Positions 1 to 8,964 are shown, counted from the first letter of the stretch. The stretch is DNA of 64,000 nucleotides from Microbacterium paludicola (GCF_015235415.1 NZ_JADGLL010000007.1:43062-107061), one strand, 5' to 3'. Numbers and translations: made by a program. The notes: generated by a model not told the origin, from the letters alone.

Positions 1-2
1 CG

Positions 3-701
3 GACTCCGCCGTGGGCGAGGACGCGCGCCGCCGCCGGCAGCTGCTCAAGCAGCATGTCAAGGCCGTGCGCGGGCACGTCGACGCCCTCGCCCGCAAGGC
101 GTACTGGGCGGGCCTCACGTCGAGCCCCGAGTTCGTGGTGTGCTTCCTGCCGAGCGAGTCGATCCTGGCCGTCGCGCTCGACGAGGATCCGACCCTCCTC
201 GAATACGCGTTCTCCAAGCGGGTGGCCCTCGCCTCGCCCGTGAACCTCTGGGCGGTGCTCAAGACCGTCGCGTACGCCTGGACGCAGCAGGAGGTCTCGG
301 ACGAGGCCCGCACCCTGTTCACGCTGGGCAACCAGCTCTACGAGCGGCTCGGCACCCTGGCCCAGCACGCCGACGGTCTGCGCCGCGCGATCGAACGCAC
401 GGTCGACAGCTACAACAAGTTCGCCGGCTCACTCGAGTCGCGCGTGCTCGTCACGGCGCGACAGTTCCCCGGCATCGACGAGACCAAGCTCGCCGCGATG
501 CCCGAGTCGCGCCCGCTTCACGCATCGACGCGCCGGATGGCGGCACCCGATCTCCTGGAAGCGCTGGGCAATGCGCCGCTGGACGAGCCCGCGCTGGACG
601 AGCCCGTGACCGAATCGATCGCCCTGCGACTCGATCAGTCGCGGCTCGCGCCCGCGGAACCGCGGGCCACCGAGGAGAGCGAGCCGATCAGCCGGGGATG
701 A
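3..701 (+). CDS. rmuC: RmuC family DNA recombination protein, C-terminal part
   Basis: The reading frame is open from the left edge of the window, so the gene begins upstream; about 232 C-terminal residues are present. The stretch containing GLTSSPEFVVCFLPSES, then SPVNLWAVLKTVAYAW and the helical region ending SYNKFAGSLESRVL is the conserved RmuC core (PD-(D/E)xK-like nuclease fold with coiled coils). RmuC proteins limit inversions at short repeats and probably act on DNA structures during recombination. The tail after about residue 165 is low-complexity, rich in Glu, Pro and Arg, as is usual outside the conserved core. The stop overlaps the 3' end of the convergent small gene by 14 nt. Confidence 0.9.
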   Translation, partial: DSAVGEDARRRRQLLKQHVKAVRGHVDALARKAYWAGLTSSPEFVVCFLPSESILAVALDEDPTLLEYAFSKRVALASPVNLWAVLKTVAYAWTQQEVSDEARTLFTLGNQLYERLGTLAQHADGLRRAIERTVDSYNKFAGSLESRVLVTARQFPGIDETKLAAMPESRPLHASTRRMAAPDLLEALGNAPLDEPALDEPVTESIALRLDQSRLAPAEPRATEESEPISRG

Positions 702-891
702 AGCTCAGCAGCGCCGTGACCGCGCCCGAGAAGCCGACGAAGGCGCCGATGAACCACCAGACGCTGGGCTCCTGCCCGGGCGCGCGACGCACGCGCAGGA
801 GAACATCGGGACGGCGAGCGGGGTCAGTGAACACCGGCTGCGCTGCGCCCTGATCGGCCACATGCTGAACCGGCGCGTGCTGAACTGACAT
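688..891 (-). CDS. small single-pass membrane protein, unknown function
   Basis: The product is 67 residues. It has a polar N-terminal half (HAPVQHVADQGAAQP), a basic stretch (LLRVRRAPGQEP) and one hydrophobic helix near residues 44-64 (WWFIGAFVGFSGAVTALLSF). A GGGGGAG-like purine stretch lies about 10 nt upstream of the ATG, which supports this start. The 3' end overlaps the rmuC stop by 14 nt in a tail-to-tail arrangement, which is common for real small genes in this lineage. I do not recognise the family. The single helix and the cytosolic basic segment suggest a small inner-membrane protein. Confidence 0.6.
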   Translation of the reverse strand: MSVQHAPVQHVADQGAAQPVFTDPARRPDVLLRVRRAPGQEPSVWWFIGAFVGFSGAVTALLSFIPG

Positions 892-1003
892 ACCTTCGCT
901 CCCCCTGCTGTGTCCGAGATCCGCCGGGCCTATTCTCCCACTCCGAACCTCCGAAGTCGGTCACAGCTGAGTCACGCGTGGCGCGACACCCACCAGGCGG
1001 GAA

Positions 1004-1984
1004 TCAGAGCCACTTCGACACGAGGTGATCGGACGAGATCCGGCGCATCGTCCCCGAGTGGCTGCGCAGCACGACGCTCTCCGTGTACACGTAGTCGCCC
1101 TGGCGGCGCACGCCCGCCACGAGCTGCCCGTCCGTGACACCCGTCGCGACGAAGAGCGTGTTGTTGCCGGCGACGAGGTCGTCGGCCTCGTAGACGTGGT
1201 CCATCTTCAGCCCCGCGTCGATGCCCTTCTGACGCTCCTCGTCGTCCCGGGGCCAGAGCCGGCCCTGGATGTGCCCACCGAGGGCCTTGATCGCGCACGC
1301 GGTCACGATCCCCTCGGGGCTGCCCCCCACGCCCACGCACATGTCGGTGCGCGCGTCGTGGCGCGCGGCGTTGATCCCGCCCGCGACGTCGCCGTCGCTC
1401 ATCAGGCGGGTGCCGGCCCCGGCCTCGCGGATCTCCTGGATGAGCTTCTCGTGGCGCGGACGGTTCAGCACCGAGACGACCATCTCGTCGACCGGCTTTC
1501 CGAGCGCGTTGGCGAGCAGGCGGATGTTCTCGCCGATGGGCAGGCGGATGTCGACGACCCCGACGCCGGCGGGCCCGGTCACGAGCTTGTCCATGTAGAA
1601 GACGCTCGACGCATCGAGCATCGTGCCGCGATCCGACATCGCGATGACCGACAGGGCGTTCTGGCGCCCCGCCGCGGTGAGCGACGTGCCGTCGATCGGA
1701 TCGACCGCGATGTCGTATGAGCGTCCGCGACCGGTGCCGACGTGCTCGCCGTTGTAGAGCATGGGCGCGTTGTCCTTCTCGCCCTCGCCGATCACGACCA
1801 CGCCGTCGAAATCGACGGTGGACAGGAAGGCCCGCATGCCGTCGACGGCGGCGCCGTCCGCCGCCTCCTTCGCCCCACGGCCGATGAACGGCACGGCGCG
1901 GATCGCCGCCGCCTCCGTGGCGCGCACCAGCTCCAGCGCGATGTTCCGGTCGGGGTGGAGCGGGGCCATGTCCGTCGTCTGCAT
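1004..1984 (-). CDS. glpX: class II fructose-1,6-bisphosphatase
   Basis: GlpX hydrolyses fructose-1,6-bisphosphate to fructose-6-phosphate, the committed gluconeogenic step. The 326 residues match the family length. Metal and phosphate motifs are intact: IGEGEKD at residues 65-71 and DPIDGT at 95-100, followed by GRQNALSVIA. The chosen ATG gives the usual MQTTDMAPLHPDRNIALELVR start; the open frame continues further upstream only as antisense to fbaA. The gene is divergent from fbaA with about 170 bp between, so opposing glycolytic and gluconeogenic enzymes share one control region. A weak -10-like CAATAC lies within 15 nt of the start, so the leader is very short or absent. Confidence 0.95.
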   Translation of the reverse strand: MQTTDMAPLHPDRNIALELVRATEAAAIRAVPFIGRGAKEAADGAAVDGMRAFLSTVDFDGVVVIGEGEKDNAPMLYNGEHVGTGRGRSYDIAVDPIDGTSLTAAGRQNALSVIAMSDRGTMLDASSVFYMDKLVTGPAGVGVVDIRLPIGENIRLLANALGKPVDEMVVSVLNRPRHEKLIQEIREAGAGTRLMSDGDVAGGINAARHDARTDMCVGVGGSPEGIVTACAIKALGGHIQGRLWPRDDEERQKGIDAGLKMDHVYEADDLVAGNNTLFVATGVTDGQLVAGVRRQGDYVYTESVVLRSHSGTMRRISSDHLVSKWL

Positions 1985-2155
1985 GCCCCGAGCGTATTGC
2001 GATCCGCGCCCGGATTTCCGGGACCGCGCACGGCAGGAATCCGCATTCTTGCCGATACCGCAAAGGGGCGCCCTCCGCGGCCCCCGGCGACGGCATGAAC
2101 GGCCGACTTTCCCTAGACTGGGCGGCGAATCATCGCCCACTTCCAAGGAGCACAC
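1985..2155. promoter_or_regulatory. glpX/fbaA divergent control region
   Basis: This 171-bp region separates the two start codons. For fbaA, a TAGACT -10-like hexamer is at 2114-2119 and a strong AAGGAG ribosome site at about 2145-2150, six bases before the ATG. For glpX the nearest -10-like box is within 15 nt of its ATG. I see no convincing -35 boxes and no clear operator palindrome. Confidence 0.4.
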
Positions 2156-3184
2156 ATGGCCTTCGCCACCCCGGATCAGTACGCAGAGATGCTCGACCGC
2201 GCGAAGGCCGGCGGCTTCGCGTACCCCGCGTTCAACGTCTCGAGCTCGCAGACGATCAACGCGGTCCTGCAGGGTCTGCAGGAGGCCGGCAGCGACGGCA
2301 TCCTCCAGGTCACGACCGGCGGCGCCGACTACTTCGCCGGCCACACGGTCAAGAACCGCGCCGTCGGTGCGATCGCGATGGCCGAGTACGTCAAGCGCGT
2401 CGCCGCCTCCTACGACATCACCGTCGCCGTGCACACCGACCACTGCCCCAAGGACGCGCTCGACAGCTTCCTGCTGCCGATCCTGGCGGCCTCGGAGGAG
2501 CAGGTGAAGGCCGGCGGCGCGCCGATCTTCCACTCGCACATGTGGGACGGCTCGGCCGTGCCCCTCGCCGAGAACATCGACATCGCCAAGGAGCTGCTCC
2601 CCCGCACCAAGAACATCGGCGCGATCCTCGAGATCGAGGTCGGCGTGGTCGGCGGCGAGGAGGACGGCGTCGTGCACGAGGGCTCGAACGAGGCCCTGTA
2701 CACGACGGTCGGCGACGTCACCCAGGCCGTCGAGGCGCTCGGCCTCGGCGAGAACGGCCGCTACATCTCGGCCCTCACCTTCGGCAACGTCCACGGCGTC
2801 TACAAGCCGGGCGGCGTCAAGCTCCGCCCCGAGCTGCTCGGCGAGATCCAGGAGGGCATCGCCGCCAAGTTCGGCACCGGCGCGAAGCCGCTCGACCTCG
2901 TCTTCCACGGCGGCAGCGGTTCGACCGACGCGGAGATCGCGACCGCGGTGTCCAACGGCGTCATCAAGATGAACATCGACACCGACACGCAGTACGCCTT
3001 CACCCGTGCGGTCGCCGGGTACATGCTCTCGAACTACGAGGGCGTGCTGAAGGTCGACGGCGAGGTCGGCAACAAGAAGCAGTACGACCCGCGCGCCTGG
3101 GGCAAGGTCGCCGAGACGGCGATGGCCGCTCGCGTCGTCGAGGCAACCAAGCAGCTCGGCTCGGCGGGTCAGTCGCAGCGCTGA
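2156..3184 (+). CDS. fbaA: class II fructose-bisphosphate aldolase
   Basis: This zinc-dependent aldolase cleaves fructose-1,6-bisphosphate to dihydroxyacetone phosphate and glyceraldehyde-3-phosphate. At 342 residues it has the expected length. Visible motifs are HTDHCPKD near residues 93-100 (catalytic Asp and a zinc His), HSHMWDGS, the NVHGVYKPG segment with the second zinc His, and HGGSGST for phosphate binding. The start is well supported by AAGGAG six bases upstream. It is transcribed alone and ends in a strong hairpin terminator. The divergent neighbour is glpX, which works on the same substrate in the opposite direction. Confidence 0.97.
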   Translation: MAFATPDQYAEMLDRAKAGGFAYPAFNVSSSQTINAVLQGLQEAGSDGILQVTTGGADYFAGHTVKNRAVGAIAMAEYVKRVAASYDITVAVHTDHCPKDALDSFLLPILAASEEQVKAGGAPIFHSHMWDGSAVPLAENIDIAKELLPRTKNIGAILEIEVGVVGGEEDGVVHEGSNEALYTTVGDVTQAVEALGLGENGRYISALTFGNVHGVYKPGGVKLRPELLGEIQEGIAAKFGTGAKPLDLVFHGGSGSTDAEIATAVSNGVIKMNIDTDTQYAFTRAVAGYMLSNYEGVLKVDGEVGNKKQYDPRAWGKVAETAMAARVVEATKQLGSAGQSQR

Positions 3185-3194
3185 CCCCCTCGCA

Positions 3195-3230
3195 CGAACG
3201 CCCCGGAGCCTCGCGGCCCCGGGGCGTTCG
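3195..3230. terminator. hairpin terminator after fbaA
   Basis: Perfect 12-bp GC-rich stem (arms 3195-3206 and 3219-3230, CGAACGCCCCGG and its complement) with a 12-nt loop, 11 nt after the fbaA stop. Only a short T-poor tail follows, as usual in this phylum. It lies between convergent genes and can serve both directions. Confidence 0.8.
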
Positions 3231-3247
3231 TCGTCTGAGCGCGCGGA

Positions 3248-4186
3248 TCAGCGCAGGGCGCCGATGCGGATCTCCGCTCCCGCGAGCCGCTCCAGCTGCG
3301 CCCAGACGGCATCCGCGACCCCGGGTGCCGGATCCGCGGTGCGCGCGAGCGGCGTTATCCGCGCGGGAAGGCCGCGCATCCCTTCGGCGGGACCGAAGTA
3401 CTCACCCCCGGAGGCCCCGGGGTCGGTCAGAGCGCGCACACCCGACCACGCCGCCGCATCCTTTCCCCGCGCCCACGGCGTGAACGGGTTGCGCTGAGAG
3501 GGCGTCGTCGCGTCGCGGATCCCCGGTCGCTGCGGAGTGCGCGCGTCCACGCCCACGCCCGGATGCGCCACGAGCGACGCCACGGGCAGTCCGTTCGCGC
3601 GCAGCCGTCGGTCGAGCTCGTACGCGAAGATCTCGGTCGCCTTCTTCGCCTGCGTGTAGGCGAGCACGCCCACGCGCGACGGCCGCGTCAGATCGTCGAC
3701 CGACACGTTCCACCGCCGCACGAAGCCGGTCGACGCGTGAACGATGCGGGAGTGCTTGCCGCTCTCGCGGCCCGTCGCGACGAGACGATCCAGGATCCCC
3801 TCCACCAGCGCGACATTCGCGACCGCGTGCGTACCCACGAGCAGGGGAAGGCCGTCGGCGGTCAGTGCGCGACCGAACGCCATCGCGCCGCCGTTCAGGA
3901 AGACGCCATGCAGCGCCGGAAGCGCCGCCAGCGCCGAGGCGGCTGTCCGCACGGAATCGAGCGAGGCGAGGTCCACCACGACCGAGTCGAGCGCCGCGCT
4001 CGGCACGCGGCCGCGGATCGCCGCCTCGGCGACGGCCAGCTTGGCGGCGGAGCGCGATGCGAGCACGACGTGCGCGCCGGCCGCGGCCAGTTGCTCGGCC
4101 GCGAAGTAGCCGATGCCGGCGGTCGCGCCGGTCACGGCGAAGGTGCGGCCGGTCATGTCGGGCAGGTGTTCAGGGTCCCAGGTCAT
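3248..4186 (-). CDS. short-chain dehydrogenase/reductase, protochlorophyllide reductase-like type
   Basis: The product is 312 residues with a classical Rossmann start: TGATAGIG at residues 19-26 is the TGxxxGxG dinucleotide-binding motif. The catalytic YxxxK pair is present as YTQAK. Loss of the usual NNAG (here LNGGAMAF) and the overall layout resemble the longer oxidoreductases often annotated as retinol- or protochlorophyllide-like SDRs; the substrate cannot be read from sequence. The start ATG has a GGAGGAGA ribosome site five bases upstream. That site lies inside the remains of a TetR gene on the other strand, so this SDR was probably once the repressor's divergent partner. Confidence 0.85.
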   Translation of the reverse strand: MTWDPEHLPDMTGRTFAVTGATAGIGYFAAEQLAAAGAHVVLASRSAAKLAVAEAAIRGRVPSAALDSVVVDLASLDSVRTAASALAALPALHGVFLNGGAMAFGRALTADGLPLLVGTHAVANVALVEGILDRLVATGRESGKHSRIVHASTGFVRRWNVSVDDLTRPSRVGVLAYTQAKKATEIFAYELDRRLRANGLPVASLVAHPGVGVDARTPQRPGIRDATTPSQRNPFTPWARGKDAAAWSGVRALTDPGASGGEYFGPAEGMRGLPARITPLARTADPAPGVADAVWAQLERLAGAEIRIGALR

Positions 4187-4519
4187 CGTCTCTCCTCCGA
4201 GACCGAGCCCGACCCCGCTGCCGCCCTCGAGCGGCTGCTGTCGGCGGCGCTGGAGCTGCAGCTGGAGGAGAGCGGCCTGCAGAGCGTGCTGCTGTCGAAC
4301 CAGGACGAAACCGATGAGGTGCGCGAGGCGAAGCGCGAGATCCTGACCACCTGGCAGGGCGTTCTCGCCCGCGCACGCGAGACCGGCGTCGTGCGGGCCG
4401 ACATCGACGCGCCGCGCCTGCAGCGCCTCGTCTGCGGCGTCGAGCACGCGGCGCGGCTCGGACCCCGCGACGACCGCGACGTCCTGCTTGCCGTGCTGCT
4501 GCGGGGCATCCGCGCCTGA
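4187..4519 (+). pseudogene. TetR family regulator remnant lacking its DNA-binding domain
   Basis: The frame encodes about 110 residues that look like the ligand-binding and dimerisation half of a TetR/AcrR repressor: an ALERLLSAALELQLEES helix, REAKREILTTWQGVLARA, the typical GVVRADIDAPRLQRLVCGV segment and a final helix. There is no helix-turn-helix. The frame continues upstream only as antisense of the SDR, and I see no start codon with a ribosome site. The N-terminal half of the gene therefore appears deleted exactly up to the SDR start codon. A functional short protein is possible but unlikely. Confidence 0.6.
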
Positions 4520-4568
4520 CGCCCGCCGTTGCCGCGGGAATCGCGGCGCTGCCGGCGCCCGTCCCCCG

Positions 4569-5522
4569 TCAGCCGGCGGCGGTGAGCTCCGCCTCGACCG
4601 CGGCGTAGAGCGCGCGCGACTCGACGAACCGGGCCTCGTCGTCCGCCTGCGAGAGCACGACGGTGTACACCCGCACCGTGCGGTCGCCGACCACGACGTC
4701 CTTTGCCGACAGCAGGTTGCTGCCGTCGAGCGTTCCCGTCTTGATCCCGACGACGCCCGGATCCGCCAGGAGGTCGTTCGTGTTCTCCACGAGGCCTGCG
4801 CCGGGCAGCTCGACTTGCGCGGTCGCGACGATCTCGGCGATGACCGGATCAGCGAGCGCGAGCCGGCCGAGATCGATCAGGTCCGACGGGGATGCCGTGT
4901 TCGCCGGATCGATGCCCGTGGGCTCGGTCACGGTGATGTCGGCGAGGTCGTGCGCGGCGAGGAACTCGGCGGCGGCGGCCGCGAACGCCGCGTCATCGCC
5001 CCAGATGTCCTCGACGAGGATGTCGGCGTAGTTGCATGCGGATCCGAGCAGCATCCCCTGCAGCAGCTGGTGCTGCGTGAGCGTGCCGCCCGCGGGAACC
5101 GGCAGCGCCGACTCGTCGCGGGCGAGGTACTCCTCGTACGAGTTGTTCCACTTCTCGACGAAGAAGAACTCCGGGCCCGACTCGCCGACCGCGAGCGGCC
5201 GCGCATCCTGCACCATCAGCGCCGTGATCAGCTTGGTGATGCTCGCCATCGGCCGCGGGGCGTCGGAGGGCGTCAGCACCTCCCCGTCCCCGATCGCGAC
5301 CGCGGCGGCTCCCTCTCTCGGCCACGGGAGGTCGGCCGCCTCGAGTTCGGGAAGCGGCGCCTCCGAAGCCGCGGGCTCCTCGGCGACCGCCCTGGGCCCG
5401 TCGGGCGGACCGACGGCGGAGTTCGCGAAGGTCGTGATCCCGGCACCGAGCCCGACGGCGAGCGCGACGAACAGCCCGAACCGCGCAAGGCGGAGACGAC
5501 GGCGGCGACTCAAGGGACTCAT
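4569..5522 (-). CDS. D-alanyl-D-alanine carboxypeptidase (peptidase S11 type)
   Basis: This is an envelope penicillin-binding enzyme that trims the terminal D-Ala of peptidoglycan stems. The 317 residues begin with a basic stretch and one hydrophobic anchor (about residues 12-33), then an Ala/Pro/Glu linker. The catalytic SxxK is SITK (94-97) and the KTG motif is at 261-263. The second motif, normally SxN, reads S-A-C-N at 161-164, with Cys in the Asn position, which is unusual. A second ATG 12 codons upstream is possible, but the chosen start puts the basic stretch immediately before the membrane helix. It is a single gene beside the DUF6264 gene and is probably not essential. Confidence 0.85.
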   Translation of the reverse strand: MSPLSRRRRLRLARFGLFVALAVGLGAGITTFANSAVGPPDGPRAVAEEPAASEAPLPELEAADLPWPREGAAAVAIGDGEVLTPSDAPRPMASITKLITALMVQDARPLAVGESGPEFFFVEKWNNSYEEYLARDESALPVPAGGTLTQHQLLQGMLLGSACNYADILVEDIWGDDAAFAAAAAEFLAAHDLADITVTEPTGIDPANTASPSDLIDLGRLALADPVIAEIVATAQVELPGAGLVENTNDLLADPGVVGIKTGTLDGSNLLSAKDVVVGDRTVRVYTVVLSQADDEARFVESRALYAAVEAELTAAG

Positions 5523-5622
5523 CACCCTCAGTCTCACCCGTCCGGGCGCGTCTTCCACGCCGACCCGCCCCGGATTCGTCCCTCAGCCGACCCTGATCCG
5601 CCCCCGATCGGGGCGGGATCCG

Positions 5623-6180
5623 TCAGCCGCCGATCTGATTCAGGATGGCGTCGCGCACCGCGGGATCCGCCAGCAGCGGCGTCGAGACCAGGATCGCCGC
5701 GAGCGTGTTGAACACGAATCCGCCGACGATGGGGATCCAGAAGACGATCCAGCCGCGCTTGTGCGCGGCCCACGTCGCCCAGGCGGTGAGCGCCCAGCCG
5801 AGGCCGAGCGAGATCGCCGCGGCGATCCCCCAGACCCCGGTGGTGGTCATGGCGAAGTCGTCGGGATCCAGCCCCAGCGCGGGAAGCAGCGCCGCCGGAT
5901 CCAGGATCGCGGGGATCGCGCTGAGGAGGCTCAGCAGGCCGTACGCGAGCATGGCGATCGCGACCGCGCGGTCGACGATCCGGCCGGGCGTGCTCGGCGC
6001 CCGCTTGGCCGGTGCCGCCTCGGGCCAGCCGGCCGGAGCCGCGGGTGTGGCTGCGGGCGCGGGCGTCGGCGCGGGAAGCGGCTGGCGGATGCGCGCCGCC
6101 TGCTCCTCGGGCGTCGCGTACTCGCCGTACTGCGGGCGAGGGCGGTCGCCGAAGGGAAGGCCGGAGGTCGAGTCAGACAC
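5623..6180 (-). CDS. DUF6264 family membrane protein
   Basis: The product is 185 residues. It has a proline- and alanine-rich cytosolic N-terminus of about 65 residues containing YGEYATPEEQAARI, then four predicted membrane segments (near residues 70-93, 112-136, 142-165 and a shorter last one). The PRPQYGEYATPEEQ lead-in is what I associate with DUF6264, a family I know mainly from Microbacteriaceae. No catalytic residues are apparent and the function is unknown. It lies 39 nt downstream of ispH on the same strand and is probably co-transcribed with it. Confidence 0.75.
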   Translation of the reverse strand: MSDSTSGLPFGDRPRPQYGEYATPEEQAARIRQPLPAPTPAPAATPAAPAGWPEAAPAKRAPSTPGRIVDRAVAIAMLAYGLLSLLSAIPAILDPAALLPALGLDPDDFAMTTTGVWGIAAAISLGLGWALTAWATWAAHKRGWIVFWIPIVGGFVFNTLAAILVSTPLLADPAVRDAILNQIGG

Positions 6181-6219
6181 GGGATGCTCCTGCTCGGTGC
6201 GACCGCGGAGGACGACGCC

Positions 6220-7296
6220 TCACGCGCGGCTCCGGCCGCCGAGCGCGCGCTCGTCGCGGCGGCCCGTGGGGTCCTGGCGCAGCTCCTTGGGCAGCGAGAA
6301 CATCAGGTCCTCCTCCGCGGTGCGCACCTCCTCGACGTCGCGGTAGCCCGCGCCCGACAAGTCGGCGAGGACCTCCTGCACGAGCACCTCGGGCACCGAG
6401 GCGCCGCTGGTGACGCCCACGGTCTCGACGCCGTCGAGCCACTCCTGGCGCACCTCGTCGGCGTAGTCGACGCGGTAGGCGGCCTTGGCGCCGTGCTCCA
6501 GCGCGACCTCGACGAGGCGCACGCTGTTCGACGAGTTCGCCGAGCCCACCACGATCACCAGATCCGCCTCGCGCGCGACCTTCTTGATCGCGACCTGACG
6601 GTTCTGGGTGGCGTAGCAGATGTCGTCCGACGGCGGATCCTGCAGCTGCGGGAAGCGCTCCCGCAGGCGCCGCACCGTCTCCATGGTCTCGTCGACCGAG
6701 AGCGTCGTCTGCGACAGCCACACGACCTTGTTCGGGTCGGCGACCTCGACGGTGTCGGCCTCCTCGGGCGAGTTCACGATGGTGACGTGGTCGGGCGCCT
6801 CTCCGGCGGTCCCCTCGACCTCCTCGTGCCCCGTGTGGCCGATCAGCAGGATCTGGAAGTCGTCGCGCGCGAAGCGGACCGCCTCGCGGTGCACCTTCGT
6901 CACCAGCGGGCACGTGGCGTCGATCGCCTGCAGGCCGCGATCGGATGCCGCGTTCACCACGGCGGGCGAGACGCCGTGCGCGCTGAAGACGACATGCGCG
7001 CCGGAGGGGACCTCGTCGACCTCCTCGACGAAGATCGCCCCCTTCGCCTCGAGCTCGGTGACGACGTGGATGTTGTGGACGATCTGCTTGCGCACGTACA
7101 CGGGCGCGCCGTAGCGCTCGAGCGCCTTCTCGACCGCGACGACGGCGCGATCGACGCCCGCACAGTATCCACGGGGGGCTGCGAGCAGCACCCGCTTGTG
7201 TCCGGGCACGGGGATATCCTGAAGGGGCTCGCGACGAACCTGTGCACGACGTGCCGGGATGGCGGGCACGGGCAGCGAGATGGCGGTGGCGCTCAC
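6220..7296 (-). CDS. ispH: 4-hydroxy-3-methylbut-2-enyl diphosphate reductase
   Basis: IspH is the last enzyme of the MEP isoprenoid pathway. It reduces HMBPP to IPP and DMAPP using an iron-sulfur cluster. The 358-residue protein keeps all three cluster cysteines: C45 in [11 protein letters not shown]129 in DATCPLVTK and C227 in ICYATQNRQ. The substrate-binding segments [12 protein letters not shown] and TSGASVPE are also present. The N-terminus carries about 30 extra residues before the core. The gene is divergent from xseA, a pairing also seen in other actinobacteria. With the cis-prenyltransferase near 17.5 kb it is one of two isoprenoid genes in the window. Confidence 0.96.
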   Translation of the reverse strand: MSATAISLPVPAIPARRAQVRREPLQDIPVPGHKRVLLAAPRGYCAGVDRAVVAVEKALERYGAPVYVRKQIVHNIHVVTELEAKGAIFVEEVDEVPSGAHVVFSAHGVSPAVVNAASDRGLQAIDATCPLVTKVHREAVRFARDDFQILLIGHTGHEEVEGTAGEAPDHVTIVNSPEEADTVEVADPNKVVWLSQTTLSVDETMETVRRLRERFPQLQDPPSDDICYATQNRQVAIKKVAREADLVIVVGSANSSNSVRLVEVALEHGAKAAYRVDYADEVRQEWLDGVETVGVTSGASVPEVLVQEVLADLSGAGYRDVEEVRTAEEDLMFSLPKELRQDPTGRRDERALGGRSRA

Positions 7297-7409
7297 ATCT
7301 CGATTCTACGGTCGGCCCCCTGTACGGGGCCCGAGCGGGCCCGGGACGCACGCCACGCGCGGAAGCCGGGGCGTCATGCGCCCGTACCGAGCGACCGAAG
7401 GGACCCGAA

Positions 7410-8720
7410 GTGACGTCGTTCCAGCCTGTGGCGGTGCCCGGCGAGGCACCGCCACCCGACAGCGTCGCACCACGCGACTCCACCCCCGACGCGCCGACCT
7501 CGATCGGCCGGCTGAACCAGACGATCAAGGGCTTCATCGAGCGGTGGGGCTCGGTCTGGGTCGAGGGCGAGATCACCTCGTGGAACGTGCGCGCCGGAGC
7601 GGTGTACGCGCGGCTGAAGGACGCGCACGGAGACGCACAGATCTCCATCCGGATCTGGTCGAGCGCACGCAACCGGATGCCCGCCGACCTCAAGATCGGC
7701 GACCACGTCGTCGCCTGCGTGAAGGCCGACTTCTACCCCCGCGGCGGCGACTTCTCGTTCCAGGTGTCCGCGATGCGGCACGTCGGCCTCGGCGAGCAGC
7801 TCGAGCGCCTCGAGAAGCTGCGCGCCCAGCTGCGGGCCGAGGGCCTGTTCGACGCCGCGCGCAAGAAGCCGCTCCCCTTCCTGCCGCACTGCATCGGCCT
7901 CATCACGGGCGAGCGCAGCGACGCCGAGAAGGACGTCCACCGCAACGCCGAGCTGCGCTGGCCGCAGGTGCGCTTCCGCACCGAGTACGCGGCCGTGCAG
8001 GGCGACCGGTGCGTCCCCGAGACGCTGGCGGCCCTCAAGCGCCTCGACGCGGCCCCCGAGGTCGACGTGATCGTGATCGCGCGCGGCGGGGGCGATCCGC
8101 AGACCCTGCTCGGCTTCAGCGACGAGCGCCTGCTGCGCGCGGTCGCGGCCGCCACGAAGCCGGTGGTCAGCGCGATCGGGCACGAGAACGACCATCCCCT
8201 GCTCGACGACGTCGCCGACCTCCGCGCGTCCACTCCCACCGACGCGGCGAAGCGCGTCGTGCCCGACGTCGGCGAGCAGCGCGCGATCGTCGCGCAGCTG
8301 CGCTCGCGGATGACGATGCGGCTCACCCAGCGGATCTCGCACGACATCGCGCAGCTCGAGCAGCTGCGCTCGCGACCCGCCCTGCGCTCTCCCGACCACC
8401 TCATCCGCACCCGCACGCAGGACGTCTGGCAGCTCGTCAGCCGAGGTCGCGACCTCGCTCAGCGCCGCGTCGAGCAGGGGCTGCTGCGCACCGCCGAGCT
8501 TCGCGCGTCGCTGCGCGCCCTGTCCCCTGCCGCCACGCTCGCGCGCGGCTACGCGATCGCGCACACCGACGGCGGCGTCATCCTGCGCGACGCGCAGCAG
8601 GCGCCCGCCGGCACCCCGATCGTCGTGACGCTCGATCGCGGATCCATCGGCGCCACGTCGACCGGAGAGCTCGCGGAGGGCCCGACCACCGCGACCGGGA
8701 CGTCGGATGCCGGAAAGTAG
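7410..8720 (+). CDS. xseA: exodeoxyribonuclease VII large subunit
   Basis: This is the large catalytic subunit of the single-strand exonuclease that degrades DNA to oligonucleotides in repair. From the GTG at 7410 it is 436 residues. An N-terminal OB-fold (LNQTIKGFIERWGSVWVEGEITSWN) is followed by the catalytic domain (LITGERSDAEKDV, VIVIARGGGDPQTLLGFSDE, SAIGHENDHPLLD), then long coiled-coil helices and the C-terminal LARGYAI segment. Upstream in-frame starts would add about 56 residues antisense to ispH and are less likely. The stop lies within or next to the xseB start, so the two subunits are made together. Confidence 0.95.
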   Translation: MTSFQPVAVPGEAPPPDSVAPRDSTPDAPTSIGRLNQTIKGFIERWGSVWVEGEITSWNVRAGAVYARLKDAHGDAQISIRIWSSARNRMPADLKIGDHVVACVKADFYPRGGDFSFQVSAMRHVGLGEQLERLEKLRAQLRAEGLFDAARKKPLPFLPHCIGLITGERSDAEKDVHRNAELRWPQVRFRTEYAAVQGDRCVPETLAALKRLDAAPEVDVIVIARGGGDPQTLLGFSDERLLRAVAAATKPVVSAIGHENDHPLLDDVADLRASTPTDAAKRVVPDVGEQRAIVAQLRSRMTMRLTQRISHDIAQLEQLRSRPALRSPDHLIRTRTQDVWQLVSRGRDLAQRRVEQGLLRTAELRASLRALSPAATLARGYAIAHTDGGVILRDAQQAPAGTPIVVTLDRGSIGATSTGELAEGPTTATGTSDAGK

Positions 8721-8721
8721 G

Positions 8722-8964
8722 ATGGAGGACGTGACCTCGGACACCTCCCTCCCGGACGTCGCCACGCTCTCGTTCGAGCAGGCGCGCGACGAGCTCGTGC
8801 GTGTCGTCGGCGAGCTCGAGCAGGGAGCGCCGTCCCTCGAGCAGTCGCTCGCCCTGTGGGAGCGCGGCGAGGCTCTCGCCGCCCGCTGCGATGAGTGGCT
8901 GCGGGGCGCCAAGCGCCGCCTCGAGGCCGCGCAGGCCGCGGGCGAGGCCGGAGACGACGCCTGA
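8722..8964 (+). CDS. xseB: exodeoxyribonuclease VII small subunit
   Basis: XseB is the small helical subunit that wraps around XseA and is needed in several copies for activity. The protein is about 80 residues and shows the family signature LSFEQARDELVRVVGELEQG followed by SLEQSLALWERGEALAARC. Three starts are possible (8707, 8722 and a GTG at 8731). I prefer 8722, with GGAAAG upstream, which leaves a 1-nt gap to the xseA stop. The stop TGA overlaps the next ATG. Confidence 0.93.
   Translation: MEDVTSDTSLPDVATLSFEQARDELVRVVGELEQGAPSLEQSLALWERGEALAARCDEWLRGAKRRLEAAQAAGEAGDDA

Noticed and set aside
1004..2908. Very long frame joining glpX to sequence antisense of fbaA
   Set aside because: Only the part from 1984 downwards matches GlpX; the rest is the mirror of fbaA, a high-GC artefact.
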